This document shows, in pieces, positions 10,275 to 18,777 of a stretch of 64,000 nt of DNA. Numbering within the stretch: position 1 is the stretch's first letter; every line of letters starts with the position of its first letter. Origin of the DNA: Enhydrobacter sp. (GTDB lineage: Bacteria > Pseudomonadota > Alphaproteobacteria > Reyranellales > Reyranellaceae); contig CP075528.1 of assembly GCA_025808875.1 (NCBI GenBank), forward strand, positions 3,532,473 through 3,596,472, read 5' to 3'. Position numbers and translations under genes: made by a program. Under the pieces are notes generated by a model. It had not been told where the DNA came from, ran no database searches, and worked only from the letters and a program-made list of their open reading frames with translations.

Positions 10275-11822
10275 CTAGGCCGCCCGCACCTCCAGCCCCT
10301 TGGGTGTGGCACGGTAGCCGGTCAGCGTGCGCTCGGCATATCCGAGTCGCCAGTTCAACATCTTGGCGGCGTATTCGCCCATGCGCGCGGCGTAGGCCGG
10401 ATCGCCGGCCCGGTTCACGAACTGGCCGGGGTCCGCCTTGAGGTCGAAGAACAGCGGCGGCAGCGCCGCGAAATGCACGTACTTGTAGTTCTCGTCCTGC
10501 ACGACGGCGAGCGTGCACTTGTCCATCGGCGTGCCCAGCGCCGATTCAGGCTTGCTGTAGTAGAGATCGCGGAAGTCGAATTCGTAGTGAACCTCGGTCC
10601 GCCAGTCCGACGGTACATCGCCCTCGCAGAACGGCAACAGCGAATGGCCGTCGCATTGGCGCGGCACCGGCAGGCCAAGCCAGTCGAGGATGGTCGGCAT
10701 GGTGTCGATCGTCTCGGTGAACTCCCCGACCACGGCGCCGCGCGTGCCATTCGCCTCCTGGCGCGGATCGCGGATGATCAGGGGGATGCGGTAGGATTCG
10801 TCGAAATAGCCGATCTTGCCCAGCAGGTGATGGTCGCCGAGTTGCTCGCCGTGATCGCAGGTGAAGACGATCAGCGTATCGTCCCATTGTCCTGTCTGCT
10901 TCAGGTAGTCGAAGACGCGGCCGAGTTGGTCGTCGACTTCGCTCATGAGGCCGCAATAGGTGGCGCGCATCTGCGCCACTTCCTCCTCGCTCATCTCGCT
11001 GCCGAGCTTCCTGCCGTCCTGGAAGAAACTCGCCTGCGCGACGTGGTTCACGTAGTAGCCGAGCAACGCGTTCTGCCGGGCCTCCTCGGCCGAGGACGCC
11101 GCCCGCACGGCTTTCGGCATGTCCTGAGGCCGGTACATGGCATTGTAGGGCGCCGGCGCGATGAAGGGCGGGTGCGGCCGGTAGTAGCCGAGATGCAGGA
11201 ACCACGGCCGGCCCGCGCGGCCGCGCAGATACGCTAGGCCGCGCTCGGTGAACCAGGCCGTGTCCGACAGCTCCTTGGGGATCACCGCCGGTCGCGATGT
11301 GGCCCCTCCCGCGCCGCCATCCCCTTTCGAATCGGATCGCGGCAGCCAGATGTCTTCCCGCACCTTGGGCAGTTCGAAGCCCTGGCTGGCGACCCAGCCG
11401 AAATAGGCGTCCCGGTTCTCGAAAGCGCCGACTGCGTGGAAGCCGTCCATGATGTCGCCCAGCACGAAGAAGCGCGGATCGCTGGGTGCGGTCTTGCGCG
11501 GATCGGGCGTGGTGGTGGTGTAGCCCACCAGAGCCGGGTCGTAGCCGCCGCGCCGCAGCTCGTGGGCGAGGTTGGTGAAGCGGTCGGCCAGCGGAATGGT
11601 GTTCTGCACGGCCCGATGATTCATCATGTAGAGCCCGGTCAGCAGGCTCGCCCGAGCGGGACCACACGGCACGCACTGGGTGAAGTGGTTGCGGAAAGTC
11701 ACGCCCTCGGCGCACAGCCGGTCGATGTTGGGCAACTTGAGATAGCCGGCGCCGAGCTTGGGCAACATCAGCCCGCGCCACTGGTCGACGACGATCAAAA
11801 GGACGTTCCTGACCCCGGACAT
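10275..11822 (-). CDS. Phosphonate monoester hydrolase/sulfatase-like enzyme (paralogue A)
   Basis: Alkaline-phosphatase-superfamily hydrolase of 515 residues. The nucleophile motif C-x-P-x-R is CGPAR at 53-57; Cys53 should be oxidised to formylglycine by a separate enzyme not seen here. Metal ligands Asp13-Gln14 (VVDQWRG) and a later CDHGEQLGDHHLLGK match phosphonate monoester hydrolases, where the second ligand is Gln rather than the Asp of ordinary sulfatases. The ATG at 11822 follows a strong GGGAGG; an in-frame TTG at 11837 is less likely. There is no signal peptide, so it is probably cytosolic. The substrate is unknown. A closely similar paralogue lies at 48036-49574. Confidence 0.85.
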   Translation of the reverse strand: MSGVRNVLLIVVDQWRGLMLPKLGAGYLKLPNIDRLCAEGVTFRNHFTQCVPCGPARASLLTGLYMMNHRAVQNTIPLADRFTNLAHELRRGGYDPALVGYTTTTPDPRKTAPSDPRFFVLGDIMDGFHAVGAFENRDAYFGWVASQGFELPKVREDIWLPRSDSKGDGGAGGATSRPAVIPKELSDTAWFTERGLAYLRGRAGRPWFLHLGYYRPHPPFIAPAPYNAMYRPQDMPKAVRAASSAEEARQNALLGYYVNHVAQASFFQDGRKLGSEMSEEEVAQMRATYCGLMSEVDDQLGRVFDYLKQTGQWDDTLIVFTCDHGEQLGDHHLLGKIGYFDESYRIPLIIRDPRQEANGTRGAVVGEFTETIDTMPTILDWLGLPVPRQCDGHSLLPFCEGDVPSDWRTEVHYEFDFRDLYYSKPESALGTPMDKCTLAVVQDENYKYVHFAALPPLFFDLKADPGQFVNRAGDPAYAARMGEYAAKMLNWRLGYAERTLTGYRATPKGLEVRAA

Positions 11823-11878
11823 GCGACCTCCCGACAAACTGCGCTAGAGTGTGCCCAATCCGGAGGAGGAGACAACAG

Positions 11879-12910
11879 GTGGCGAATTTCAAGATCGTTA
11901 CGACCGGCCCGGGCAACACCGATCACACCCTCGAGATGGAGACGCTGGGCGCGCTCGGCGCGGAAATCGTCGAGATCTCGGGCGGCGAGGACGAGATCGC
12001 CAGGGCGGCGATCGATGCCGACGCGATCTACTGCAAGGGACGGCCCCGCATCACCGCCAAGGTGATCGAGGCCGGAAAGAAGCTCAAGGTCGTGTCGATC
12101 GGCAGCGTCGGCGTCGATTCGATCGACGTCGCGACCGCCACCAGGCTCGGCATCCCGGTGACCAACTGCCCCGATACCTTCATCGAGGAGGTGGCCGACC
12201 ACGCCATGACGCTGATCCTGGCGAGTTGGCGGCGGCTGGTCGTGCAGGACCAGATGGTGCGCAAGGGCGACTGGGCCAAGGCCCGGCCGATGCTCTACCA
12301 GTTCCCGCGCCTGATGGGGATGACCCTGGGATTCATCGCGTTCGGCCACGTTGCCCGCGCCGTCGCCAGGCGCGCGCGGCCCTTCGGCTTCCAGATGCTG
12401 GCCTACGATCCCTACATCGAGGAGCTGGTGATGAGCGACTACGGCGTCCAGCCGGTGAGCTACGGTGAGCTGCTCGAACGCTCCGACATCGTCTCCATGC
12501 ACGCGCCCGGCACCAAGGATGCGCACCACCTGATGAAGGAGGAGCACTTCCGCAGGATGAAGAAGACAGCGCTGTTCGTGAACACCGGCCGCGGCTCCAC
12601 GGTCGACGAGCCGGCCATGATCAAGGCGCTGCAGGAGGGCTGGATCGCCGGCGCCGGACTGGACGTGCTGGAGACCGAGCCGGTGGGTCACAACAACCCG
12701 CTGCTCGGCATGGACAACGTCATCCTGACCGCCCACGTCGCCTCGGCGTCGAGCCGCTTCGACATCGCCCGCAAGCGCCGCGCCGGTGCCGAGATGGCGC
12801 TGGTGCTGAGCGGCAAGTGGCCGCGCTCGTGCGTCAATCCGATGGTCCTGGACAAGTCCAAGCTCGAGCGCTGGCAGCCCTATTCCATGGAACGCGGCCC
12901 CGGGAACTAG
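11879..12910 (+). CDS. D-isomer-specific 2-hydroxyacid dehydrogenase family protein
   Basis: Homologue of phosphoglycerate/C-terminal-binding-protein dehydrogenases, 343 residues. The GTG at 11879 was chosen because GGAGGAGGAGA precedes it by 7 nt. Substrate-side motif SIGSVGVDSIDV is present, and the catalytic Arg (TGRGSTVDE), Glu (DVLETEP) and His (TAHVAS) are all recognisable. The nucleotide-binding turn reads LGFIAFGHVARAVA: two glycines of the usual GxGxxG are alanine, which could weaken NAD binding or mark a special clade. It begins 57 nt from the divergent sulfatase-like gene and is followed at 7 nt by an SGNH hydrolase. Confidence 0.85.
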   Translation: MANFKIVTTGPGNTDHTLEMETLGALGAEIVEISGGEDEIARAAIDADAIYCKGRPRITAKVIEAGKKLKVVSIGSVGVDSIDVATATRLGIPVTNCPDTFIEEVADHAMTLILASWRRLVVQDQMVRKGDWAKARPMLYQFPRLMGMTLGFIAFGHVARAVARRARPFGFQMLAYDPYIEELVMSDYGVQPVSYGELLERSDIVSMHAPGTKDAHHLMKEEHFRRMKKTALFVNTGRGSTVDEPAMIKALQEGWIAGAGLDVLETEPVGHNNPLLGMDNVILTAHVASASSRFDIARKRRAGAEMALVLSGKWPRSCVNPMVLDKSKLERWQPYSMERGPGN

Positions 12911-12917
12911 GGCGCCG

Positions 12918-13901
12918 ATGCGGCGCGGCGCGGCGACCCTGGTCGTGGCGGCGGTCGCGACGATCGTGGCGGTCGGCCTGCTGGAGGTGCTGGCGCGCGT
13001 TTTCTTTCCCGGCTTCGATCCATCGGGCCGGATCGCCTTCACCCACGCCGTCGGTGATCGGCTGGTGCTGGCGCCGCCGAACGTCGACCTCCGCCAGCGC
13101 AAGAACACCGGCGACTACGACGTCGCGGTCCGCATCAACCGGCATGGGCTGCGCGACCCCCGGGACATCGCCGAGGCGGCTGCCGATGACATCGTGGTGG
13201 TCGGCGACTCCTTCGCCTGGGGCTGGGGTGTCGCGACGGGACGGCGCTTCTCCGACCTGCTCGAGCCGTTGACCGGCAGGCGCGTGTTCAATCTCAGCGC
13301 GCCGGCCGACCTCGACGGCTACCGCGACCTGCTCGATCACGCCCGCGCACTCGGCGCCCGGACCGGGCAGATCGTCCTCGCGCTCTGCATGGAGAACGAC
13401 CTTGGCGACTATGACGCACCCGACGAGCCTTCCGGTCACGGCATGCGATGGGATTGGCGCGGCTGGCTCGAACATCACTCGGCCGCCTATCTCCTGTTCG
13501 CCGCCGTCGTCCATCAGACGCCGCCGCTGCGGGCCGTGGCGGTGGCGCTCGGCCTCGTCACGCCCAACCTGGCAGGCATTCCGCGCCACACGTTCTCGCG
13601 GGCCGTCGTGGAGTCTTCGGCCCAGCGCGTCGCCGGGCTGGCACGCGACCGGCGGCTGTTGGTGGTCGTCATCCCCTCGCGCGCCCTGTGGGTCGGCGCC
13701 AACCGCGACGTCGAGGACCAGGTTCACGTGGCGTTCGTCGCCGCGCTGGCTCGCGCCGGCCTCGACGTGCTCGACATGCGCCCGCTTCTCGAGTCGGACG
13801 GCGCTCCCCTCTCCCATCATTTCGTCAATGACGGCCATTGGAACGAAGCAGGCCACCGGCTGGCCGCCGGGGCGATCGCCGCGCGGCTGGCCCGGCCCTA
13901 G
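12918..13901 (+). CDS. Membrane-anchored SGNH/GDSL-type hydrolase
   Basis: Protein of 327 residues with an uncleaved N-terminal helix (ATLVVAAVATIVAVGLLEVL) and an SGNH-hydrolase fold facing the periplasm. Block I is VVGDSFAWGWG with the nucleophile serine, and block V is NDGHWNEAGH with the Asp-His pair. This arrangement resembles AlgX/AlgJ-type and other polysaccharide O-acetyl-transfer or esterase proteins; the actual substrate cannot be read from sequence. It starts 7 nt after the dehydrogenase gene, so the two are likely co-transcribed, and it overlaps the next minus-strand gene by 4 nt at their stops. Confidence 0.75.
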   Translation: MRRGAATLVVAAVATIVAVGLLEVLARVFFPGFDPSGRIAFTHAVGDRLVLAPPNVDLRQRKNTGDYDVAVRINRHGLRDPRDIAEAAADDIVVVGDSFAWGWGVATGRRFSDLLEPLTGRRVFNLSAPADLDGYRDLLDHARALGARTGQIVLALCMENDLGDYDAPDEPSGHGMRWDWRGWLEHHSAAYLLFAAVVHQTPPLRAVAVALGLVTPNLAGIPRHTFSRAVVESSAQRVAGLARDRRLLVVVIPSRALWVGANRDVEDQVHVAFVAALARAGLDVLDMRPLLESDGAPLSHHFVNDGHWNEAGHRLAAGAIAARLARP

Positions 13902-14872
13902 CGCCGCCGCCACTGCCGCGTATTGACCGCGCCCGGCGGAATCTCGCCGTTCACCAGCGCCTCGACCTGACGCACCGTGTCGAAGGCCTGGCTCTCGCTC
14001 GCGGGCGGCGTGAGGCCGCCGACATGGGGCGTGGCGATCACGTTGGGCAGACGCGCCAACTCGGGCGAAGGCATCTGGTCGGGCGCGCGCCCGACATCCA
14101 TGGCTGCGCCGGCGATGCGGCCCTCCGTCAACGCCTTCGCGAGAGCGGCTTCGTCGACCAGGTTGCCGCGCGACATGTTGATGAAGAAGGCGTCGGGCTT
14201 CATCCGCGCAAAGGCTGCCGCGTCCATCAGGTTCTCGGTCTCCTCGTTGGCGATGGCGAGGCAGACGACGTAGTCGGCGCGCCCCAGCATCTCCGCCAAC
14301 GGCAGTTTGGTGAAGCGTGGATCGTCCACCTGCGCATAGGGATCGCTCACCATTATCGTCATGCCGAGCTGCGCCAGCACCGGCGCGAGATCGCGCGCGA
14401 TACGGCCGTAGCCGACGATGCCGACGGTGCTGCCGGCGAGCTGGCGGCCGACGCGGATCTCCGGCGCCTCGCCACGGCGATACTGGTTCGAGGCACGCGA
14501 GATGCCGCGCGACAGGTCGACCATCAGCCCGATCGTGAGCTCGACCACCGACTTCACGAAGCCCGCCTCCGCGTGCGTCACCAGCACGCCCGCCTTCGAC
14601 GCCGCGTCGACGTCGATGTTGCGGATGTCGATGGCGCTGCGCATCACGACACGCAGCCTCGGCAGGGACTCGAAGACGATCGCGGGCACCGGTGTGGTGC
14701 GGTCGGCGATGATGAAATCGACATCCTTCGCCGCGGCGATCACGCCGGGCGGATCGAGCGGCGCATCGCCCTCGTGCAGGACGACCTCGACGAGTTCCTG
14801 CAGCCGCGCGAGCGCGCGGGCGCCATAGTACTGCTCGCGCGACCGGGGAACGTGGGTGAGGAAAAGATTCAC
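13898..14872 (-). CDS. 2-hydroxyacid dehydrogenase homologue, last gene of the atz-like operon
   Basis: D-isomer-specific hydroxyacid dehydrogenase fold, 324 residues. The GTG at 14872 overlaps the preceding stop as GTGA. The NAD turn is [13 protein letters not shown], the arginine motif is [10 protein letters not shown] and the histidine motif is ATPHVGGLT. The segment that normally supplies the catalytic Glu (DVFExEP in relatives) reads [11 protein letters not shown], so the Glu appears missing. Activity as a dehydrogenase is therefore uncertain. Its place at the end of the importer-atzGEH operon suggests it acts on a 2-oxo or 2-hydroxy acid freed from a ureido compound; that is inference. 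Confidence 0.82.
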   Translation of the reverse strand: MNLFLTHVPRSREQYYGARALARLQELVEVVLHEGDAPLDPPGVIAAAKDVDFIIADRTTPVPAIVFESLPRLRVVMRSAIDIRNIDVDAASKAGVLVTHAEAGFVKSVVELTIGLMVDLSRGISRASNQYRRGEAPEIRVGRQLAGSTVGIVGYGRIARDLAPVLAQLGMTIMVSDPYAQVDDPRFTKLPLAEMLGRADYVVCLAIANEETENLMDAAAFARMKPDAFFINMSRGNLVDEAALAKALTEGRIAGAAMDVGRAPDQMPSPELARLPNVIATPHVGGLTPPASESQAFDTVRQVEALVNGEIPPGAVNTRQWRRR

Positions 14873-15267
14873 GCCTTCATCGGAGTTGTTTCGCCCAGCA
14901 GCGAAACATGGGCAGCGACGATGCGCCAGCCCTCCGGTGTGCGCATCCAGGTATGGCTCTGGCGGCCGATCCTGCTGCCGCCATGGCGCTGGAACTCGCA
15001 ATTGGCCGTGCCGAAATCGGTGCCGTAGGTGACGATCCAGACCTTCAGGAGGTCGCGCTTCACCACGAATTTGGGGTCGCGCCCGGAGCGGAAGGCCGCG
15101 ATCTGGTCGTGACCATAGAGCTGCTCGCCGATGCCGTAGCGCAACGTGTGCGGGCTCTTCCAGAAAAGCTCGTCCAGCACCGCGACGTCGTTGCCGTTCA
15201 GCGCTGCCTCATAGCGATTGAAGGCTGCCGTCACCGCGGCCACGACCGAGGGGATGTTGATCTCCAT
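14869..15267 (-). CDS. atzH: AtzH/HpxZ-like protein (DUF3225, SnoaL-like fold)
   Basis: Protein of 132 residues in the NTF2/SnoaL-like DUF3225 family, which includes AtzH of cyanuric-acid degradation and HpxZ of oxalurate metabolism. Recognisable family segments are [33 protein letters not shown] and the C-terminal [20 protein letters not shown]. AtzH has been described as acting on 1,3-dicarboxyurea after AtzEG (my recollection of the literature). Its AGGAGG ribosome site overlaps the stop of the amidase gene, so the two are tightly coupled. Whether the substrate is a biuret-type or oxalurate-type ureide cannot be decided here. Confidence 0.85.
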   Translation of the reverse strand: MEINIPSVVAAVTAAFNRYEAALNGNDVAVLDELFWKSPHTLRYGIGEQLYGHDQIAAFRSGRDPKFVVKRDLLKVWIVTYGTDFGTANCEFQRHGGSRIGRQSHTWMRTPEGWRIVAAHVSLLGETTPMKA

Positions 15268-15276
15268 TGGTGCCTC

Positions 15277-16659
15277 CTAGGCCGGCATCGAGACGCAGAC
15301 ACCCTGCTTCTCGAGATGGGCGGCGACGCGCAATGCAGCCTGCTCGTTGTAGGGACGGGCGATCACCTGCACGCCGATCGGCAGGCCGCCGACGGCGCGC
15401 GTCGGCACGGCGACCACCGGCAGGCCGATGAACGAGATCGGCTGGGTGAACAGGCCGAGATTGGCACGCACCGGCATCTCCACGCCGGCGAGCTTCATCG
15501 CCACCTGGCCGAGCTTGGGCGCGGTGCAGGGCGTCGCCGGGGCGAGTACCACGTCCACTTCGTCGAACAGCTTGAGCACATTGGCGCGATAGCGGCGGCG
15601 GAAGCGCTGCGCCATGACGTACCACGAGCCCGGCAGCAGTGCGCCCGCCATGAAGCGCTCGCGCGTATCGGGGTCGAAATCCTGCGGGCGGGTCCTGAGC
15701 CGCGGCAGATGGAGCTGCGCGCCCTCGATCGCGGTGATGACATAGGCCGCCGATCGGGCGATGCCGGCCTGCGGCAGGGCAACCGTCCCGCGGGCGCCCA
15801 GCGCCTTCGCGACCGTCGCCACCGCCTCGAAGGCCTCGGGTTCAGCGCCGCGCGCGAAGTAGTCGCCGGCGACGGCGATGCGCAGCCCGTCGATGCCCTC
15901 GCGCAGCCGCGGCACGGTCGGGTCGGCGGGGCGGTCGGTGCAGACCGGATCGTCGGGATCCCAGCCCTGCATGGCGTCGAACGACAGGGCCAGATCCCCG
16001 GCCGAGCGTGCCATGGGTCCGAGATGATCGAAGGCATCGACGAAGGGATAGGAACCGGCGCGGCTCAGGCGACCATAGGTCGGCTTCAGGCCGAACAGCC
16101 CGCAGAGCGACGACGGCACGCGGATCGAGCCGTTGGTGTCGGAGCCGAGCGCCAACGGCACCTCGCCCGACGCGACGGCGGCGCCCGAGCCGCCCGACGA
16201 ACCGCCGGTCATGCGCGTGGGATCGTGCGGGTTGCGCGACGGACCATAGTGCGCGTTCTCGCCGGTGAAGTCGTAGGCGTACTCGCCCATGTTGAGGCCG
16301 CCGACCAGGACGGCGCCCGCCGCCTCGAGCTTGCGAACGAGCGCGCCGTCGCGTCTGGCGATCGGACCGTCGACATTGATCTTCGAACCCGCCCGCGTCG
16401 GCAGGCCCTGGATGTCGAACAGGTTCTTGACCGCAAACGGCACGCCCACCAGCGGCCCGCGATGCAGACCCTGGTCGATCTCGGCGGCGCGCCTGCGTGC
16501 TCGCACCGCGACGATGTCGGTGAAGGCACTGACCGTCGGCTCGGCCGCCTCGATACGCTTCAGCGCCGCGTCGATCACCGCGCTCGCCTTGACCTTGCCG
16601 CCCGCTACCGCGCGCGCGATCTCGGCGGCCGTAGCGCTCTTCGACAGCGCGTCGCTCAC
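15277..16659 (-). CDS. atzE: AtzE/HpxY-like amidase (amidase signature family)
   Basis: Amidase-signature hydrolase of 460 residues. The Ser-cisSer-Lys triad is complete: Lys78 (VPFAVKNLFD), cis-Ser154 (TGGSSGGSGAAVA) and nucleophile Ser178 (GSDTNGSIRVPSS). The small partner AtzG directly upstream and AtzH directly downstream identify it as AtzE (1-carboxybiuret amidohydrolase) or HpxY rather than a general amidase or GatA. The GTG start at 16659 overlaps the atzG stop as GTGA, matching the obligatory AtzG-AtzE complex. It is transcribed behind a dipeptide-type ABC importer. Confidence 0.9.
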   Translation of the reverse strand: MSDALSKSATAAEIARAVAGGKVKASAVIDAALKRIEAAEPTVSAFTDIVAVRARRRAAEIDQGLHRGPLVGVPFAVKNLFDIQGLPTRAGSKINVDGPIARRDGALVRKLEAAGAVLVGGLNMGEYAYDFTGENAHYGPSRNPHDPTRMTGGSSGGSGAAVASGEVPLALGSDTNGSIRVPSSLCGLFGLKPTYGRLSRAGSYPFVDAFDHLGPMARSAGDLALSFDAMQGWDPDDPVCTDRPADPTVPRLREGIDGLRIAVAGDYFARGAEPEAFEAVATVAKALGARGTVALPQAGIARSAAYVITAIEGAQLHLPRLRTRPQDFDPDTRERFMAGALLPGSWYVMAQRFRRRYRANVLKLFDEVDVVLAPATPCTAPKLGQVAMKLAGVEMPVRANLGLFTQPISFIGLPVVAVPTRAVGGLPIGVQVIARPYNEQAALRVAAHLEKQGVCVSMPA

Positions 16660-16844
16660 GGCCGGAAGACCGGGCCGGGCGTCAGCTCGTCGTCGAGCTC
16701 GACGGCGAGCAACGGCGCGGCAATGGCGAGCGAGCGCTCGACGTTCAGGATCACCTTGTCGCGATACTCCGGCGCGATCGGCAGGCCGATCGCCCTGGCT
16801 CCTTCGTCGACCCAGCGCGCGATATCCGGTTTGTCGTCGGCCAT
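16656..16844 (-). CDS. atzG: AtzG/HpxX-like small partner of the amidase (DUF4089)
   Basis: Protein of only 62 residues (MADDKPDIARWVDEGARAIG at the start, then EYRDKVILNVERSLAIAA) of the DUF4089 family. In Pseudomonas sp. ADP the related AtzG binds AtzE and is needed for a stable, active 1-carboxybiuret hydrolase; it resembles GatC-type partners of GatA. It starts 8 nt after the upstream ATPase stop and overlaps the amidase start by 4 nt. Such a short gene is easily missed; family-typical length and the atzG-atzE-atzH order make the call firm. Confidence 0.88.
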   Translation of the reverse strand: MADDKPDIARWVDEGARAIGLPIAPEYRDKVILNVERSLAIAAPLLAVELDDELTPGPVFRP

Positions 16845-16852
16845 ATGGTTCC

Positions 16853-17806
16853 TCAGGCGAAATGACAGGCAACTTCGCGCGCCGGTCCGGCCGGGCGCAA
16901 GAGCGGCATCTCCGAGGAGCAACGCGGCTCGCCCCGCGGACAGCGACCGTAGAAGCGGCAAACCGTCGGATCGGGATCGATCGGGCTGCGCGGCTCGCCG
17001 CTCAACCTCAGCCGCCCGACGCGCCTTTCCGGATCGGCCTGCGGGATCGCCGAGATCAGTGCGCGCGTGTAGGGATGCCGGGGGTCGGCGAACAGCTCGG
17101 CCGCCGGGCCCGCCTCGACGATCTTGCCGAGATACATGACCAGCACGCGGTCGCACAGCAGGCGCACCACGTTGAGGTCGTGGCTGACGAAGAGATAGCT
17201 CATGCCGAGTTCGCGCTTGAGCGTCTGCAGCATCTGCAGGATCACGACCTGGACCGAGACGTCGAGCGCCGCCGTCGGCTCGTCGAGGATCAGCAGCTCG
17301 GGTTCGACGGCGATGGCGCGGGCGATGCCCACCCTCGCCTTCTGGCCGCCCGACAGCTGGTGCGGGAAACGGGTCAGCAGCTCGCGCGGCAGGCCGGTCA
17401 TGTCGGCCAGCCGCTCGATGCGCGCGGCGAGTTCGGCGCCGCGGAGCGTCGACAACCGGCGCAGCGGATCGGCGATGGCGTCGAAGGCGGTGAAGCGCGG
17501 ATTCAGCGAATCGCCCGCGTCCTGGAACACCATCTGGATGCGCTTGCGGTTGGCATTGCCGGCGAAGCCACGGGCGCGGATGTCGGCGAGCTCGGTGCCG
17601 GCGAGGCGGATGCTGCCCGAGGTGGGGTCGAGCAGGCGGTTGATGAGCCTCACCAAGGTGGACTTGCCGCATCCCGATTCGCCGACCAGCCCGACCGTCT
17701 CGCCCTTGCCGATGGTGAAGCTCACCTCGTCGACCGCGTGCAGCAGCCGCTTCTTGCCGACGTCGAAGCGCTTGGCGAGTTCGGCGATGTCGAGCAGCGC
17801 GCTCAC
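16853..17806 (-). CDS. Peptide/ureide-type ABC importer ATPase (DppF-like)
   Basis: Second ATPase of a dipeptide/nickel/opine-type ABC importer, 317 residues. Walker A is GESGCGKST (after GLV), the signature LSGGQKARVGIARAI, Walker B LLILDEPTAALDVSVQ, and the H-loop VSHDLNV. The oligopeptide-transporter C-terminal extension is present, with cysteines in CRFYGRCPRGEPRC that resemble the Fe-S-like cluster region of Dpp/Opp ATPases. The GTG at 17806 overlaps the stop of the partner ATPase as GTGA. It lies between the transporter genes and atzGEH, tying the importer to ureide breakdown. Confidence 0.92.
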   Translation of the reverse strand: MSALLDIAELAKRFDVGKKRLLHAVDEVSFTIGKGETVGLVGESGCGKSTLVRLINRLLDPTSGSIRLAGTELADIRARGFAGNANRKRIQMVFQDAGDSLNPRFTAFDAIADPLRRLSTLRGAELAARIERLADMTGLPRELLTRFPHQLSGGQKARVGIARAIAVEPELLILDEPTAALDVSVQVVILQMLQTLKRELGMSYLFVSHDLNVVRLLCDRVLVMYLGKIVEAGPAAELFADPRHPYTRALISAIPQADPERRVGRLRLSGEPRSPIDPDPTVCRFYGRCPRGEPRCSSEMPLLRPAGPAREVACHFA

Positions 17807-18777
17807 AGCGGATTCCAGCAGGCGACGTCGTGGCGCTCGCCCACCGGCTTGTGTGGCAGCTTCCGCACGCAGTCGCCGATCACGCGCTCGCAGCGGCCGC
17901 TGTAGCGGCAGGCCGGCAGGTCGTCGCGCCGAAGGTCGGGCAGGTTGCCCGGGATCGAGGCGAGGCTCCGCAGGGTCGACGCCTCGCCCGGCGTCGCCGC
18001 CAGCAGCTTCGCCGAATAGGGATGCCGCGCATGGGCGAAGAGATCGCGGCTGGGCGCCGATTCGACGATGTGGCCGGCATGCATGACGACGATACGGTCG
18101 CAATGTTCGGCGGCGAGGGCCAGGTCGTGGGTGATGAAAATGGTGGCCATGCCCGAATCGCCCGCCAACTCGTCGATCAGGTCCATGATGACGGCCTGGG
18201 TCGTGACGTCGAGGCCGGTGGTCGGCTCGTCGGCGATCAGCAGCGTCGGCCGGCAGGCGAGCGCAATGGCGATCATGATGCGCTGGCACATGCCGCCCGA
18301 CAGCTCGAAGGGATAGGCCTCGGCGCGACGCTCGGGGTCGGGGATGCGCACCTTCTTGAGCATTTCCACCGCCTTGAGCGGCGCGTCGTTGCGGGTGGCG
18401 CCGCCATGCCGCACCAGGACGTCGGCGATCTGCCGGCCGACCTTGCGGATGGGATTGAGCGCTGTGCGCGGATTCTGGAAGATCATCGACAGCTCGCGGC
18501 CGCGCAGCTCGGCGAACTCGCGCTCGTTCAGCGCCAGCAGATCCTGGCCGCCGAACATCGCCCTGCCCGACGTGACCTTGCCGGCCGGATCGAGGATACC
18601 CATGACGGCGAAGGCGGTGACCGACTTGCCCGAGCCCGATTCGCCGACCAGCGCCACCGTCTCGCCCTTGTCGACCGCGAAGCCGACATGGTCGAGCACC
18701 CTGACGGTGCCCGAGCGGGTGCGGAACTCGACCGAGAGATCCTCGACGGCGAGCGCGGGGACGGCGACATCCGTCAT
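17803..18777 (-). CDS. Peptide/ureide-type ABC importer ATPase (DppD-like)
   Basis: First ATPase of the importer, 324 residues. Walker A GESGSGKSV, signature LSGGMCQRIMIAIALA, Walker B LLIADEPTTGLDVTTQ, H-loop ITHDLALAAE, and the Opp/Dpp C-terminal domain with CRYSGRCERVIGDC. Start at 18777 (MTDVAVPALAVEDLS) overlaps the dppC-like stop as ATGA. Expected to heterodimerise with the DppF-like ATPase under the two permeases. Confidence 0.92.
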   Translation of the reverse strand: MTDVAVPALAVEDLSVEFRTRSGTVRVLDHVGFAVDKGETVALVGESGSGKSVTAFAVMGILDPAGKVTSGRAMFGGQDLLALNEREFAELRGRELSMIFQNPRTALNPIRKVGRQIADVLVRHGGATRNDAPLKAVEMLKKVRIPDPERRAEAYPFELSGGMCQRIMIAIALACRPTLLIADEPTTGLDVTTQAVIMDLIDELAGDSGMATIFITHDLALAAEHCDRIVVMHAGHIVESAPSRDLFAHARHPYSAKLLAATPGEASTLRSLASIPGNLPDLRRDDLPACRYSGRCERVIGDCVRKLPHKPVGERHDVACWNPL

